From: Anaerotignum faecicola
GTDB lineage: Bacteria > Bacillota > Clostridia > Lachnospirales > Anaerotignaceae
Reading direction: 5' to 3'
Assembly: GCF_003865035.1 (NCBI RefSeq)
Contig: NZ_BHVZ01000014.1
Span: forward strand, 310,001-374,000
DNA length: 64,000 nucleotides
The notes beneath the pieces are model-generated. The model made no database searches and had not been told where the DNA came from. It saw only the letters and a list, made by a program, of their open reading frames with translations. The first letter of the stretch is position 1. Every line of letters starts with the position of its first letter. This document shows, in pieces, positions 1 to 8,652 of this stretch. Position numbers and translations under genes: made by a program.

Positions 1-1
1 G

Positions 2-1411
2 GCTCTGGAGGCAATGGCGGCAGAAAAGCCTGTTATCGTTGCAGGGAATGAAGGCTACATCGGGCTGTTCGGGGAGGATAAGCTGGAGCTGGCACAGGAA
101 AACAACTTCTGCTGTCGTGGGTGCGAGCTTTCCAACGAAAATCTGCTGTATCGGGATGTGGTGCATACATTCAATGACCTGACGGATGAACAGCGGCAGA
201 AAATGGGCGCATACGGCAGAGAGGTCATCTTCCAATATTATTCCGTAACGAAGATGGCGGGCGACTGCGTGTGTGCATATAATGCGGCATGGAAGGAAAG
301 CCATGAAAAGCAGTACAACGTGGTGATGAGCGGCTATTACGGCTTTAACAACACGGGCGACGAGGCAATCATGCTTTCCATGCACAAGAATATTCAGCAG
401 ATGGGCGAGAATTACCATATTACCGTGCTTTCCAACAAGCCGAAGGAAACAAAGGAGAAATACGGGATTGAGGCGGTATACCGCTTTGGATTCATGGATG
501 TGTTCCGTGCAATTCACAGGTGTGACGTGCTGCTTTCGGGCGGCGGCTCCTTGCTGCAGGACAGCACCTCTACCCGTTCTCTGATGTATTACCTTTCGAT
601 TACGGCGGCGGCAAAGCTGATGCGCAAAAAGGTGATGCTTTACGCAAACGGCATCGGGCCTGTTTCCGGCAAGCGCAACCGCAGACTGGTGAAGCAGGTG
701 GTGAATAAGGCGGATTTGATTACACTGCGAGAGGAAAACTCCTACGAGGAGCTGCTTTCTATGGGGGTAAACCCGAAGAAATGCTTTGTGACGGCTGACC
801 CTGTATTTACAATGGACGGCGTGAGCGAGGAGAAAACACAGGAAATCCTCAGAGAAGAAGGGATTCCGACAGATAAGCCGATGGTTGTGGTTTCTGTCCG
901 CAACTGGAAGGATATGGACAAATTCATCGGGCAATTTGCGGAATTATGTGATATCATTGTGGAAAAATATCAGCGGAACATCGTATTTTTGAGCATGCAG
1001 ATGCCGCATGACGTGACGGTGAGCGAAAAGGTACGCAAAAAAATGAAGCAGAACGCTTATATTTTAAAGAGCAGCTACTCTCCCTATGAGGTAATGGGGA
1101 TTATTTCTCAGGCGGATTTCATTCTGAGCATGCGTCTGCATACGCTGATTTTTGCGGCAAGACAGAGAGTGCCGCTGATTGGCTTTATTTATGACCCTAA
1201 GATCGAATATTATCTGGAGAAGCTGGATATGCCCAGCGGCGGCAAGCTGAAGGAATTTGACAAGGAGAAAACACTGGCTCTGGTGGAGGATGTTATCCAA
1301 AACAAGGAAAGCTATGTGGCGAAGCTTGCGCAGAAGGAAAAGGAACTGGAGAAAATGGCACACAAGAACGAAAGATATCTGGAAAAGCTGCTGGAGCGCA
1401 GAAAAAAATAA
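2..1411 (+). CDS. csaB: Glycosyltransferase (GT4 C-terminal part) fused to CsaB polysaccharide pyruvyl transferase, 5' truncated
   Basis: The open frame runs in from the window edge, so the start lies upstream. The first ~95 residues look like the C-terminal half of a GT4 glycosyltransferase (ALEAMAAEKPVIV, the loop near the nucleotide-sugar site). After a short linker, a CsaB-type domain begins at SGYYGFNNTGDEAI, the usual N-terminus of stand-alone CsaB, and continues to the end, with GGGSLLQD and a conserved MRLHTLIFA segment. CsaB ketal-pyruvylates secondary cell-wall polymers, the ligands of SLH-anchored surface proteins. The TagA-family gene 14 bases downstream fits a wall-polymer operon. 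The fusion is seen directly; substrate and partners are inference from the family. Confidence 0.85.
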   Translation, partial: ALEAMAAEKPVIVAGNEGYIGLFGEDKLELAQENNFCCRGCELSNENLLYRDVVHTFNDLTDEQRQKMGAYGREVIFQYYSVTKMAGDCVCAYNAAWKESHEKQYNVVMSGYYGFNNTGDEAIMLSMHKNIQQMGENYHITVLSNKPKETKEKYGIEAVYRFGFMDVFRAIHRCDVLLSGGGSLLQDSTSTRSLMYYLSITAAAKLMRKKVMLYANGIGPVSGKRNRRLVKQVVNKADLITLREENSYEELLSMGVNPKKCFVTADPVFTMDGVSEEKTQEILREEGIPTDKPMVVVSVRNWKDMDKFIGQFAELCDIIVEKYQRNIVFLSMQMPHDVTVSEKVRKKMKQNAYILKSSYSPYEVMGIISQADFILSMRLHTLIFAARQRVPLIGFIYDPKIEYYLEKLDMPSGGKLKEFDKEKTLALVEDVIQNKESYVAKLAQKEKELEKMAHKNERYLEKLLERRKK

Positions 1412-1424
1412 GGGGGAGCGTAGT

Positions 1425-2153
1425 ATGAACAGGAAAACACACATATTAGGGGTGCCCTTCGATGTTGTGACGATGGACGAGGCTGTAGCACGGGCAGAAG
1501 GACTGCTCAAGGAAAAAGGGCAGCATTTCATCTGTACCCCTAATCCGGAAATTGTGATGGAGGCAAGAAAGGACGCAGAGCTGATGAGCATTCTGCGGGA
1601 GGCGGACTTGGTTGTGCCGGACGGAATCGGTGTTGTATGGGCATCCAAATACAGCGAGATTCGCTTGCAGGAGCGCGTGGCAGGCTACGACCTGACGCAG
1701 AACCTGATGGCAGACCTTGCGGCGAGCGAGGAAACCTTTTATTTCTTCGGCGGCGCGCCCGGAGTTGCGGCAACGGCGGCAAGAAAAATGATGAAGAAAT
1801 ACCCCGGACTGAAGATTGTGGGCGTGCATAACGGCTATTTCGACGAAAAAGAGGAAAAGAAAATCATTCAGGACATAAAAAAGAAGGCTCCGTCCATACT
1901 GCTGGTAGGACTGGGTGCGCCCAAGCAGGAAAAATGGATTTATGACAACATCCGTCTGGTTGGAGCGAAGGTAGCCATTGGCGTTGGCGGCAGCTTTGAC
2001 GTGATGGCAGGCAATGTGAAGCGGGCACCGAAGATTTTCCGCAGACTGGGACTGGAATGGTTCCACCGCCTGATTACACAGCCGACGAGATGGCGGCGCA
2101 TGATGCGTCTGCCGAAATTTGCGCTGACGGTTCTCAGAACAAGGGGACGTTAA
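1425..2153 (+). CDS. WecG/TagA/CpsF family glycosyltransferase
   Basis: This 242-residue protein starts at ATG 1425 behind GGGGGAG. It has the usual length and motifs of the WecB/TagA/CpsF (GT26) family: TPNPEIVMEA near residue 30, VPDGIGVVWA near 65, a central FFGGAPGVA, LVGLGAPKQEKW, and a C-terminal LGLEWFHRL followed by a basic tail. TagA enzymes add ManNAc to the lipid-linked GlcNAc of teichoic-type polymers at the membrane face. Being co-directional with the CsaB fusion and 14 bases from it suggests a secondary cell-wall polymer pathway. The exact sugar cannot be read from the sequence. Confidence 0.9.
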   Translation: MNRKTHILGVPFDVVTMDEAVARAEGLLKEKGQHFICTPNPEIVMEARKDAELMSILREADLVVPDGIGVVWASKYSEIRLQERVAGYDLTQNLMADLAASEETFYFFGGAPGVAATAARKMMKKYPGLKIVGVHNGYFDEKEEKKIIQDIKKKAPSILLVGLGAPKQEKWIYDNIRLVGAKVAIGVGGSFDVMAGNVKRAPKIFRRLGLEWFHRLITQPTRWRRMMRLPKFALTVLRTRGR

Positions 2154-2316
2154 GAGAAAATGCCCCACGCGGCGCGAATCATTTTGGACAAAAAAGAGGA
2201 GAATGCGGCAGGACTTTTGTCGGAATTGTGCAGGGGAAAACGGCAGTTCCGACAACGGGAAAGTATGCCGGTGAAGGACGGGAAACATTCTTTTGTGTTT
2301 TTTCAAAGAAAGAAGT

Positions 2317-2365
2317 GCATTTCGGAAAAAGAATTATTATGAATATCGACCGAAATGCCTTTTTT
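2317..2365 (+). terminator. Probable Rho-independent terminator after the wall-polymer genes
   Basis: A 9-base stem (GCATTTCGG at 2317-2325, CCGAAATGC at 2350-2358) with a long AT-rich loop is followed by a T run at 2360-2365. Confidence 0.55.
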
Positions 2366-2475
2366 CGTTTGCCGGATATTCGGGAAGTTTTGAGAAACGC
2401 GGTCGGGGATAAGTAAAAAATGACAGCGTAAAGAGAACGAAAAAATGAGGTTTTACCGTAGTATTCTGAAAAGCA

Positions 2476-2510
2476 AGGGTCAGTTTTAATAAAAAACAGA
2501 CCCTATTTTT
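2476..2510 (+). terminator. Rho-independent terminator
   Basis: AGGGTC (2476-2481) pairs with GACCCT (2499-2504), extended by GTTTT/AAAAC after one mismatch, and is followed by ATTTTT. The 2366-2696 gap otherwise holds no recognisable gene. Confidence 0.65.
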
Positions 2511-2705
2511 ATGTAAAAATCAAGCTGAAAGAGATTTTTACTGTTTTTTTATACTTTCCTCTTTCTTTTTTTGTCATTTTGTTATAAAATGAGCATAGGC
2601 GAATTTGATACCTCTTCGCAGAGAGGTTTTTAGGCAATTTATACAGAGAAGCAAAAACAGAATAGCTGCATTTCAGATGCAGAGAAAAGTATTGAGGTGA
2701 AAGCG

Positions 2706-3797
2706 ATGATTTCAAATCAGATTTTGCAGAGTACCATCGACGGACTGAAAAGTATCACGAGAAAAGAACTGAGCGTTGTGGAAAAGGAAGGCAAGGTGAT
2801 TGCCACCACAGAGGAAAATATGATCGGCCGTCAGATTGATGCGGTGGAGAATTTTATCAGTTCCCCTGCGGAAAGTCAGTTAATTCTGGGCTATCAGTAT
2901 TTTAAGATTTATGACAACGGCGTGCCTGAGTATGTGATTCAGGTGAAGGGGGAGGACGAATCCGGCTATCAGATCGGCAAGATTGCCGCATTCCAGATTC
3001 AGAGCCTTCTGGTTGCGTATAAAGAAAGATATGATAAGGACAACTTTATCAAGAATCTGCTGCTGGATAACCTGCTGCTGGTGGATATTTACAGCCGCGC
3101 GAAGAAGCTGCATATTGAAAATAACGTACATCGTATCGTGTATTTGATTGAAACGAATATTGATAAGGAAATGAATGTGGTGGAAATTGTACGGAGCATT
3201 TTCCCTGCAAAAACAAAGGATTTTGTAACGGCGGTGGATGAGCACAGCATTATTCTGGTGAAGGAGCTGCGCGAGAAGGAAACCGCGGACGAAATCGACC
3301 GCATTGCAAAGACCATCGAGGAAACACTGAATGCGGAAACAAACAGCCGTGTTTATATTTCCAGCGGTACGATTGTAAGCGATTTGAAGGATGTTTCCCG
3401 TTCCTATAAGGAAGCGAAGATGGCGCTGGAGGTTGGCAAAATCTTCGAGACGGATAAATATATCGTGAACTATGAAAAGCTGGGCATCGGCCGCCTGATT
3501 TATCAGCTGCCTCTGCCGCTGTGCCGGATGTTCATCAAGGAGGTTCTGCATGGGCTGACGATGGATGATTTCGATGATGAAACACTGGCAACGGTAAATA
3601 AATTCTTTGAAAACAACTTGAACGTATCCGAAACAAGCCGTCAGCTGTATATCCACAGAAATACACTGGTATACAGACTGGATAAGCTGCAGAAGATGAC
3701 CGGCTTGGATTTGCGGAATTTTGATGATGCGATTATCTTCAAGATTACGCTGATGGTAAGCAAATACATGATTTACATGGATAAAATGGCATATTAA
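2706..3797 (+). CDS. CdaR/PucR-type transcriptional regulator (diacid-recognition domain plus PucR HTH)
   Basis: A 363-residue regulator. The N-terminal ~140 residues match the sugar-diacid recognition type domain (QILQSTIDGLKSITRKEL, then GRQIDAVENFISSP). The C-terminal ~60 residues carry the PucR-family helix-turn-helix with the NNLNVSETSRQLYIHRNTLVYRLDKL signature spread over residues ~300-330. I chose ATG 2706 because GAGGTG at 2694-2699 is well spaced for it; an in-frame GTG at 2697 overlaps that site. It stands alone between terminators, so its targets cannot be inferred. The inducer may be a carbohydrate diacid or a metabolite, as known for CdaR. Confidence 0.85.
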   Translation: MISNQILQSTIDGLKSITRKELSVVEKEGKVIATTEENMIGRQIDAVENFISSPAESQLILGYQYFKIYDNGVPEYVIQVKGEDESGYQIGKIAAFQIQSLLVAYKERYDKDNFIKNLLLDNLLLVDIYSRAKKLHIENNVHRIVYLIETNIDKEMNVVEIVRSIFPAKTKDFVTAVDEHSIILVKELREKETADEIDRIAKTIEETLNAETNSRVYISSGTIVSDLKDVSRSYKEAKMALEVGKIFETDKYIVNYEKLGIGRLIYQLPLPLCRMFIKEVLHGLTMDDFDDETLATVNKFFENNLNVSETSRQLYIHRNTLVYRLDKLQKMTGLDLRNFDDAIIFKITLMVSKYMIYMDKMAY

Positions 3798-3813
3798 GCA
3801 AAACTGAAAAACT

Positions 3814-3842
3814 GAGGGGGCATCTTTGCTCCCTCTTTTTTT
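3814..3842 (+). terminator. Rho-independent terminator of the CdaR-like gene
   Basis: Nine-pair stem from GAGGGGGCA (3814-3822) to TGCTCCCTC (3827-3835), loop TCTT, then seven T. Confidence 0.9.
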
Positions 3843-3905
3843 GTGGAAAACGGAAAAATTAAGAGGATTTTAATAAAATCGAAAGGTTTACCAAGGCTCT
3901 GCTAC

Positions 3906-3934
3906 TTGTTCGCTTATTTTATTTATGGTATAAT
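3906..3934 (+). promoter_or_regulatory. Promoter of ftsEX
   Basis: TTGTTC (3906-3911), 17-base spacer, TATAAT (3929-3934), preceded by TGG giving an extended -10. The ftsE start lies 80 bases downstream. Confidence 0.75.
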
Positions 3935-4014
3935 CTTAAAATGTGTAAAGACGAAATATGGGAACATCCGTCGTTTTTTAGAATAAAACTTTTTCAGAAA
4001 GAGGGAGATACGTT

Positions 4015-4701
4015 ATGATTCACATGAATAACGTAACAAAGGTATATCCCAACGGTTCTACGGGTGTGGAAAACATCAACCTGCACATCAACAAGGGTGA
4101 ATTTGTATTCATCGTTGGTTCGAGCGGTTCGGGGAAATCCACGCTGATGAAGCTGCTTTTGAAGGAGCTTGACCCGACCGAAGGGGATATTATCATCAAT
4201 AAAGTGAAAACAAATGAACTGAACAGAAGGCAGATCCCTTATCTGCGGCGTAATCTGGGGGTTGTGTTTCAGGACTTCCGTCTGCTTCCCAATAAAACGG
4301 TATATGAAAATGTGGCGTTTGCGATGCGTGTGATCGAGGCACCCGGACGCATTATCCGCAGAAACGTGCCTGCCGTGCTTTCTCTGGTTGGGCTGGGACA
4401 GAAGGGCAGAAGCTATCCCAATCAGCTTTCCGGTGGGGAGCAGCAGAGAACGGCACTGGCAAGAGCCATTGCGAATAATCCCCCTATCTTAATCTGCGAC
4501 GAGCCGACAGGGAACCTTGACCCCGAAACAGCATACGGCATTATGAAGCTGCTGGATGACATCAACAAGCGTGGGACAACCATCGTTATGGCAACCCATG
4601 CGAGAGATATTGTAGATGCGATGCAGAAGCGCGTGGTTACGCTGCATAAGGGTCACATTATAAGAGATATTGAAAAAGGTGGTTATAGCGATGAAGCCTA
4701 G
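4015..4701 (+). CDS. ftsE: Cell division ATP-binding protein FtsE
   Basis: A 228-residue ABC ATPase of usual FtsE length. Walker A GSSGSGKST is at residues 35-43, the Q-loop at GVVFQDFRLLP, the signature LSGGEQQR near 142, and Walker B ILICDEPTGNLDP near 160, with the switch histidine in MATHARD. The region after the Q-loop (RLLPNKTVYENVAFAM) is typical of FtsE. It overlaps ftsX by 11 bases, and the pair forms the membrane complex that uses ATP to activate peptidoglycan hydrolases during growth, division or sporulation. RBS GAGGGAG precedes the ATG. Confidence 0.95.
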   Translation: MIHMNNVTKVYPNGSTGVENINLHINKGEFVFIVGSSGSGKSTLMKLLLKELDPTEGDIIINKVKTNELNRRQIPYLRRNLGVVFQDFRLLPNKTVYENVAFAMRVIEAPGRIIRRNVPAVLSLVGLGQKGRSYPNQLSGGEQQRTALARAIANNPPILICDEPTGNLDPETAYGIMKLLDDINKRGTTIVMATHARDIVDAMQKRVVTLHKGHIIRDIEKGGYSDEA

Positions 4702-5590
4702 TACGATTAGATATTTTATAAGAGAGGGTCTCAGCGGACTGAAGATGAATATGCTAATGACCATGGCTTCCATTGTCGCTGTTGCAGCCTGCATCTCTAT
4801 TTTATCCTTTTCCTACTGCGTAGGGAGCAATCTGCGGTATATGCTGGGGCAGATGGAGGATTCCATTGGCATTTCCGTTTTCCTGAAGGGAGACCTGAGT
4901 GGGGAACAGATTGAAAATATGAAAGATGAAATTGCAAAGATAGACCATGTGCAGAGCGTGGAATATATTTCCCCTTCGGATGCTCTGGTGGAGCTGAAAA
5001 AGGACTGGGGCGCGGACGAGGATATCTTTGTGGGTCTGGATGGGGAGAACAATCCTTTATCCCATTCCTTTTCGATTTCCCTGGACAATATTGAAAATCA
5101 GGATGCAGTGCTGACTGCATTGGAAAAAATTGACGGGATTGACAACATTCGGCATGGGCAGACAGAGACAGAGGTATTGCTGAAGGCGAGCCGTGTGTTC
5201 AATGTCGGGAGCGTACTGGTTATGTTGCTGCTGGGTGTGATTTCCATTATGATTATCATTAACACCATTCGTATTTCCGTGATGAACCGACGGGTGGAAA
5301 TTAACATCATGAAATATGTTGGGGCGACAGACTGGTTTATCCGGTGGCCCTTCATTGTGGAAGGGATTATCATCGGTATCGTCGGTGCGTTGGTGCCGCT
5401 GGTGCTGGGACTTCCGATTTATACGAAGGTGACGAGTGCAATTTTCGATTATCTGCCTATGATTAAATTTATCCAGTTCCGTCTGACGGGGGATGTATTT
5501 GGATTCCTGTTCCCCTTCGGCATCATTTTTGGTGTGGCACTGGGGGTTATCGGCAGCGTATCCTCGATTCGTAAGCATCTGCGGGTATAA
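4691..5590 (+). CDS. ftsX: Cell division protein FtsX
   Basis: A 299-residue integral membrane partner of FtsE. TM1 is near residues 20-45, a ~110-residue extracellular domain follows (IGISVFLKGDLSG and VEYISPSDALVELK typical of FtsX), then three C-terminal membrane helices including the conserved NTIRISVMNRRVEINIMKYVGAT stretch, which faces FtsE. I prefer ATG 4691 (AAAAAGGTGG at 4674-4683) over an in-frame TTG at 4670. Translational coupling to ftsE is likely. The next gene encodes a periplasm-facing S41 protease, a frequent neighbour of ftsEX in Firmicutes. Confidence 0.95.
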   Translation: MKPSTIRYFIREGLSGLKMNMLMTMASIVAVAACISILSFSYCVGSNLRYMLGQMEDSIGISVFLKGDLSGEQIENMKDEIAKIDHVQSVEYISPSDALVELKKDWGADEDIFVGLDGENNPLSHSFSISLDNIENQDAVLTALEKIDGIDNIRHGQTETEVLLKASRVFNVGSVLVMLLLGVISIMIIINTIRISVMNRRVEINIMKYVGATDWFIRWPFIVEGIIIGIVGALVPLVLGLPIYTKVTSAIFDYLPMIKFIQFRLTGDVFGFLFPFGIIFGVALGVIGSVSSIRKHLRV

Positions 5591-5623
5591 GCAGTCGGAA
5601 AAACAAAATAACAATGAAAAAAG

Positions 5624-5657
5624 AGGGGAAGTGTTTTGGAGAATACTTCCCCTTTCT
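5624..5657 (+). terminator. Terminator between ftsX and the S41 protease gene
   Basis: AGGGGAAGT (5624-5632) pairs perfectly with ACTTCCCCT (5645-5653), followed by TTCTT. The T run is short, so partial read-through into ctpA is possible. Confidence 0.7.
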
Positions 5658-5718
5658 TATAGGATAATTCCCTTTGGGGAAACATAGGATAAAGCAAGAT
5701 TGAAAAAGAGGTGATACA

Positions 5719-6909
5719 ATGAAAAGAAAAGACTTTTGGAAGGGCTTTGGTGTGGCACTGGCGTTGGTTGTGGTGCTGAATCTGGCATGGAAGCCCATCT
5801 GCCGCGCAATTCCATGGCATGTTCTTCCCTTTGAAATCAGCATGAGCAAGGATGCAAAGGTGGATATGATACAGAGCTATCTGGATAAATATTATGTGGA
5901 GGACATAGACCAAGGCAAGCTGGAGGATACGCTTTTTGCAGGGATGCTTGCCGGCGTGGGAGATAAGTATACATATTATATGCCGAAGGAAAACCTGCGG
6001 CAATATCTTACCAACACCAACGGGAACTTTGACGGCGTGGGGATTGAGATTTACACTACGCAGGACGGCGAGGTTGTCATCAGCAGCGTGATGCCTGGAC
6101 AGCCGGCGGAAACGGCAGGCCTGCAGGCGGGCGACGTGATTATCGGCGTGGATGGCGAGGATATGAAGGGAAAGCTGCTTTCGGATGTTGCGGCAAAGAT
6201 TCACGGCGAGAAGGGCACTGCGGTTACGATTCGGGTGCAGCGCGGCGATGAGGAGAAGGAATTTACCATGGAACGTGCAACGGTTGAGGTGGAAAGCGTT
6301 TCCTCCCGTATGATGGAGAACAAAATCGGGTATATTTCCATCAGCGGTTTTAAGGAAAACACTTACAGCCAATTCAAGGAGGCACTGACGGCACTGCAGA
6401 AGGACGGCATGAAGGGGCTGATTCTGGATTTGCGGGATAACCCGGGTGGTCTGGTGCGTTCTGTATATGAAATCGGGGATGAGCTGCTGCCGGAGGGCAC
6501 GATGGTTTATACTCTGGACAAAAAGCAAAACAGAAATGATTTGAAATGTGATGAGAAATATCTGGATATTCCGCTGGTAGTGCTGGTGAATGAAAACAGC
6601 GCCAGTGCGTCGGAGATTTTCGCAGGCGCGGTGAAGGATACGGGGCGCGGCACACTGGTGGGCAACCAGACCTTCGGCAAGGGCCTGGTGCAGCGGCTGT
6701 TTGTTTTGCCGGACGGCTCCGGTCTGAATGTGACGGTACAGAAATACTATACGCCGAACGGCACCTCCATCCATGGGGTTGGCATTGAACCGGATGAAAA
6801 GGTGGAGCTGCCCGAAGCATACAGCGGCACACCGCTGACAGAGATCCCCGCAGAGCAGGATACGCAGCTGCAAAAGGGTCTGCAGGTGATGGAAGAACAG
6901 CTGAAATAA
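5719..6909 (+). CDS. S41 family C-terminal processing peptidase (CtpA-type)
   Basis: A 396-residue protease with an N-terminal membrane anchor (residues ~8-25), a helical region with GVGDKYTYYM, a PDZ domain at ~95-190 (FDGVGIEI ... GLQAGDVIIGVDGE) and an S41 catalytic domain. The nucleophile Ser sits in NSASASEIFAGA and the general-base Lys in GKGLVQ; the LDLRDNPGG strand precedes them. Such proteases act outside the membrane on cell-wall enzymes or surface proteins. Location after ftsEX suggests regulation of FtsEX-controlled hydrolases, as known in other Firmicutes. RBS AGAGGTG precedes ATG 5719. Confidence 0.93.
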   Translation: MKRKDFWKGFGVALALVVVLNLAWKPICRAIPWHVLPFEISMSKDAKVDMIQSYLDKYYVEDIDQGKLEDTLFAGMLAGVGDKYTYYMPKENLRQYLTNTNGNFDGVGIEIYTTQDGEVVISSVMPGQPAETAGLQAGDVIIGVDGEDMKGKLLSDVAAKIHGEKGTAVTIRVQRGDEEKEFTMERATVEVESVSSRMMENKIGYISISGFKENTYSQFKEALTALQKDGMKGLILDLRDNPGGLVRSVYEIGDELLPEGTMVYTLDKKQNRNDLKCDEKYLDIPLVVLVNENSASASEIFAGAVKDTGRGTLVGNQTFGKGLVQRLFVLPDGSGLNVTVQKYYTPNGTSIHGVGIEPDEKVELPEAYSGTPLTEIPAEQDTQLQKGLQVMEEQLK

Positions 6910-6972
6910 GGAAAAATAACGCAGATTCCGATTCATATAGAAGAAAAATGTTGTTTTTTCTATAAACGGGGC

Positions 6973-7001
6973 TTTTCAAGAGCGCAAGATTCCAGTATAC
7001 T
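6973..7001 (+). promoter_or_regulatory. Possible promoter of the mreB gene
   Basis: TTTTCA (6973-6978), 17-base spacer, TATACT (6996-7001). The -35 is weak. Confidence 0.4.
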
Positions 7002-7050
7002 GAAAAGACATAGAAAAAATTTTTGACGGAAAGAACAAAGGAGCGGCGGT

Positions 7051-8118
7051 ATGTTTAATTTTATGAGTTTTGGCGAGAATATCGGCATTGACCTGGGTAC
7101 TGCCACTGTTCTGGTATATATTAAGGGGCAGGGCATCGTGATTCGGGAACCCTCTGTGGTTGCCATCGATAAAGACACCAATACGATTTTAGCTGTGGGT
7201 GAGGAAGCGAGACGTATGCTGGGGAGAACTCCCGGCAATATCGTTGCGATTCGTCCTTTGCGTGAAGGCGTTATTTCCAATTATGAGGTAACGGAAAAAA
7301 TGCTGCAGTATTTTATTGAAAAGGCGATGGGAAAGCGTTCCTTCGTGAAGCCGACCATTGCGGTTTGCGTACCAAGCAGCGTAACAGAGGTGGAAAAAAG
7401 AGCCGTTGAGGATGCAACCCGACAGGCAGGCGCAAGAAGGGTGCATATTATTGAAGAACCGATTGCGGCGGCGATTGGTTCAGGGATTGATATTTCCCGT
7501 GCGTGCGGCAGTATGGTGGTAGACATCGGCGGCGGCACAACGGATATTGCGGTGATTTCCCTTGGGGGAACGGTAGTCAGCTATTCCCTGAAGATTGCGG
7601 GGGATAATTTTGACGATGCCATCATTCGCTACATCAGAAAGAAGCACAATGTGCTGATTGGCGAAAGAACGGCGGAGGATCTGAAAATTAAAATCGGTAC
7701 GGCATTTGAGCGTACCATTCCGGTAAGCATGGATGTGCGCGGCAGGAACCTGATTACGGGACTGCCGAAGAATTTTACCGTAACCTCGGACGAAATGCTG
7801 GAGGCATTGCAGGAATCCGTTGCGGCAATCGCGGAGGCGGTGCATGGCGTTCTGGAGAAAACACCCCCTGAGCTGGCGGCGGATATCTACGAAAGAGGGA
7901 TTGTTATGACGGGCGGCGGCAGCCTGCTGTATGGTCTGGATAAGCTGATTCAGAGCAGAACGGGCATCCACGCGATGGTTGCGGAGGATGCGGTTAGCTG
8001 CGTTGCCATCGGCACGGGCCGTTATATCGAATTTATTTCTGAAGGCGGCGATGAGGAGCAGAAGGAAAAACACGGATTTGACATCGGCGGACTGTTCAGA
8101 AAGAAAACGGAATCTTAA
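7051..8118 (+). CDS. mreB: Rod shape-determining protein MreB/Mbl
   Basis: A 355-residue actin-fold ATPase. Phosphate-1 motif IGIDLGTATVLVY is near residue 10, the phosphate-2 segment VVDIGGGTTDIAVISLGG near 155, and the adenosine motif GIVMTGGGSLL near 285; IEEPIAAAIGSG is also present. Length fits MreB/Mbl (330-355), with a short charged C-terminal tail. It polymerises under the membrane to guide lateral wall synthesis. No mreC or mreD follows, so this may be a stand-alone Mbl-like paralogue. It is terminated by a strong hairpin 50 bases downstream. Confidence 0.93.
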   Translation: MFNFMSFGENIGIDLGTATVLVYIKGQGIVIREPSVVAIDKDTNTILAVGEEARRMLGRTPGNIVAIRPLREGVISNYEVTEKMLQYFIEKAMGKRSFVKPTIAVCVPSSVTEVEKRAVEDATRQAGARRVHIIEEPIAAAIGSGIDISRACGSMVVDIGGGTTDIAVISLGGTVVSYSLKIAGDNFDDAIIRYIRKKHNVLIGERTAEDLKIKIGTAFERTIPVSMDVRGRNLITGLPKNFTVTSDEMLEALQESVAAIAEAVHGVLEKTPPELAADIYERGIVMTGGGSLLYGLDKLIQSRTGIHAMVAEDAVSCVAIGTGRYIEFISEGGDEEQKEKHGFDIGGLFRKKTES

Positions 8119-8167
8119 GGCGAAATCAGGATTTCGACACGAGCATTAACTTTACGGATACCATCAA

Positions 8168-8198
8168 ACACCTGTTGAAAGGCAGGTGTTTTTCTTTT
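8168..8198 (+). terminator. Rho-independent terminator of mreB
   Basis: ACACCTG (8168-8174) and CAGGTGT (8183-8189) with an 8-base loop, then TTTTTCTTTT. Confidence 0.85.
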
Positions 8199-8652
8199 AG
8201 AGAAGGGCTGCTATGACTGAAATAAAGTACAATCGTGACAGATAAATAACAATTTCTTATGGGGCGGAGCATGACAAAAAGCTGGTGTTGTATGGATGAA
8301 AATGCAGTTTTTTTGTGAAATCGGTGCGAACTGCTGAAAAGAAAGGTGAAATAATGGAAATTCGTTGGAATATATGACGGAAAAATAAAAGAAACGTTTT
8401 TTTGCATAATTTTTTGGGTCAAAATTTGTGTAAAAATTATCCCAAAAATTGAAAAAAATACTACACAAGTTTAAAATATGTGTTATAATATTTTCGGAAA
8501 GAGGCAAGAGGATTTGTTATGCTACACAAAAGCAGCAGTTTTCCTCGGAGCTTTCTCTTCATTTTGCCCTAACCGCATGGGGCAGAACCGCATTTTAACC
8601 GTGCGGAAAAATACTAATTGTTATTGTATAAACAATAGGAGGTCAAAGAGTT
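8199..8652 (+). promoter_or_regulatory. gdhA upstream region with extended -10 promoter
   Basis: This 454-base stretch has no convincing gene. TATAAT at 8484-8489 is preceded by TG at 8481-8482, an extended -10; no good -35 is seen. The ~155-base leader holds a CCGCA/TGCGG hairpin around 8590-8610 and an ATTGTT/AACAAT hairpin that ends right at the AGGAGGT ribosome binding site (8637-8643), so some translational control is conceivable. Confidence 0.55.

Noticed and set aside
2160..2342. 60-codon frame after the TagA-like gene
   Set aside because: No ribosome site, basic low-quality composition, and its end lies within the terminator hairpin at 2317-2365.
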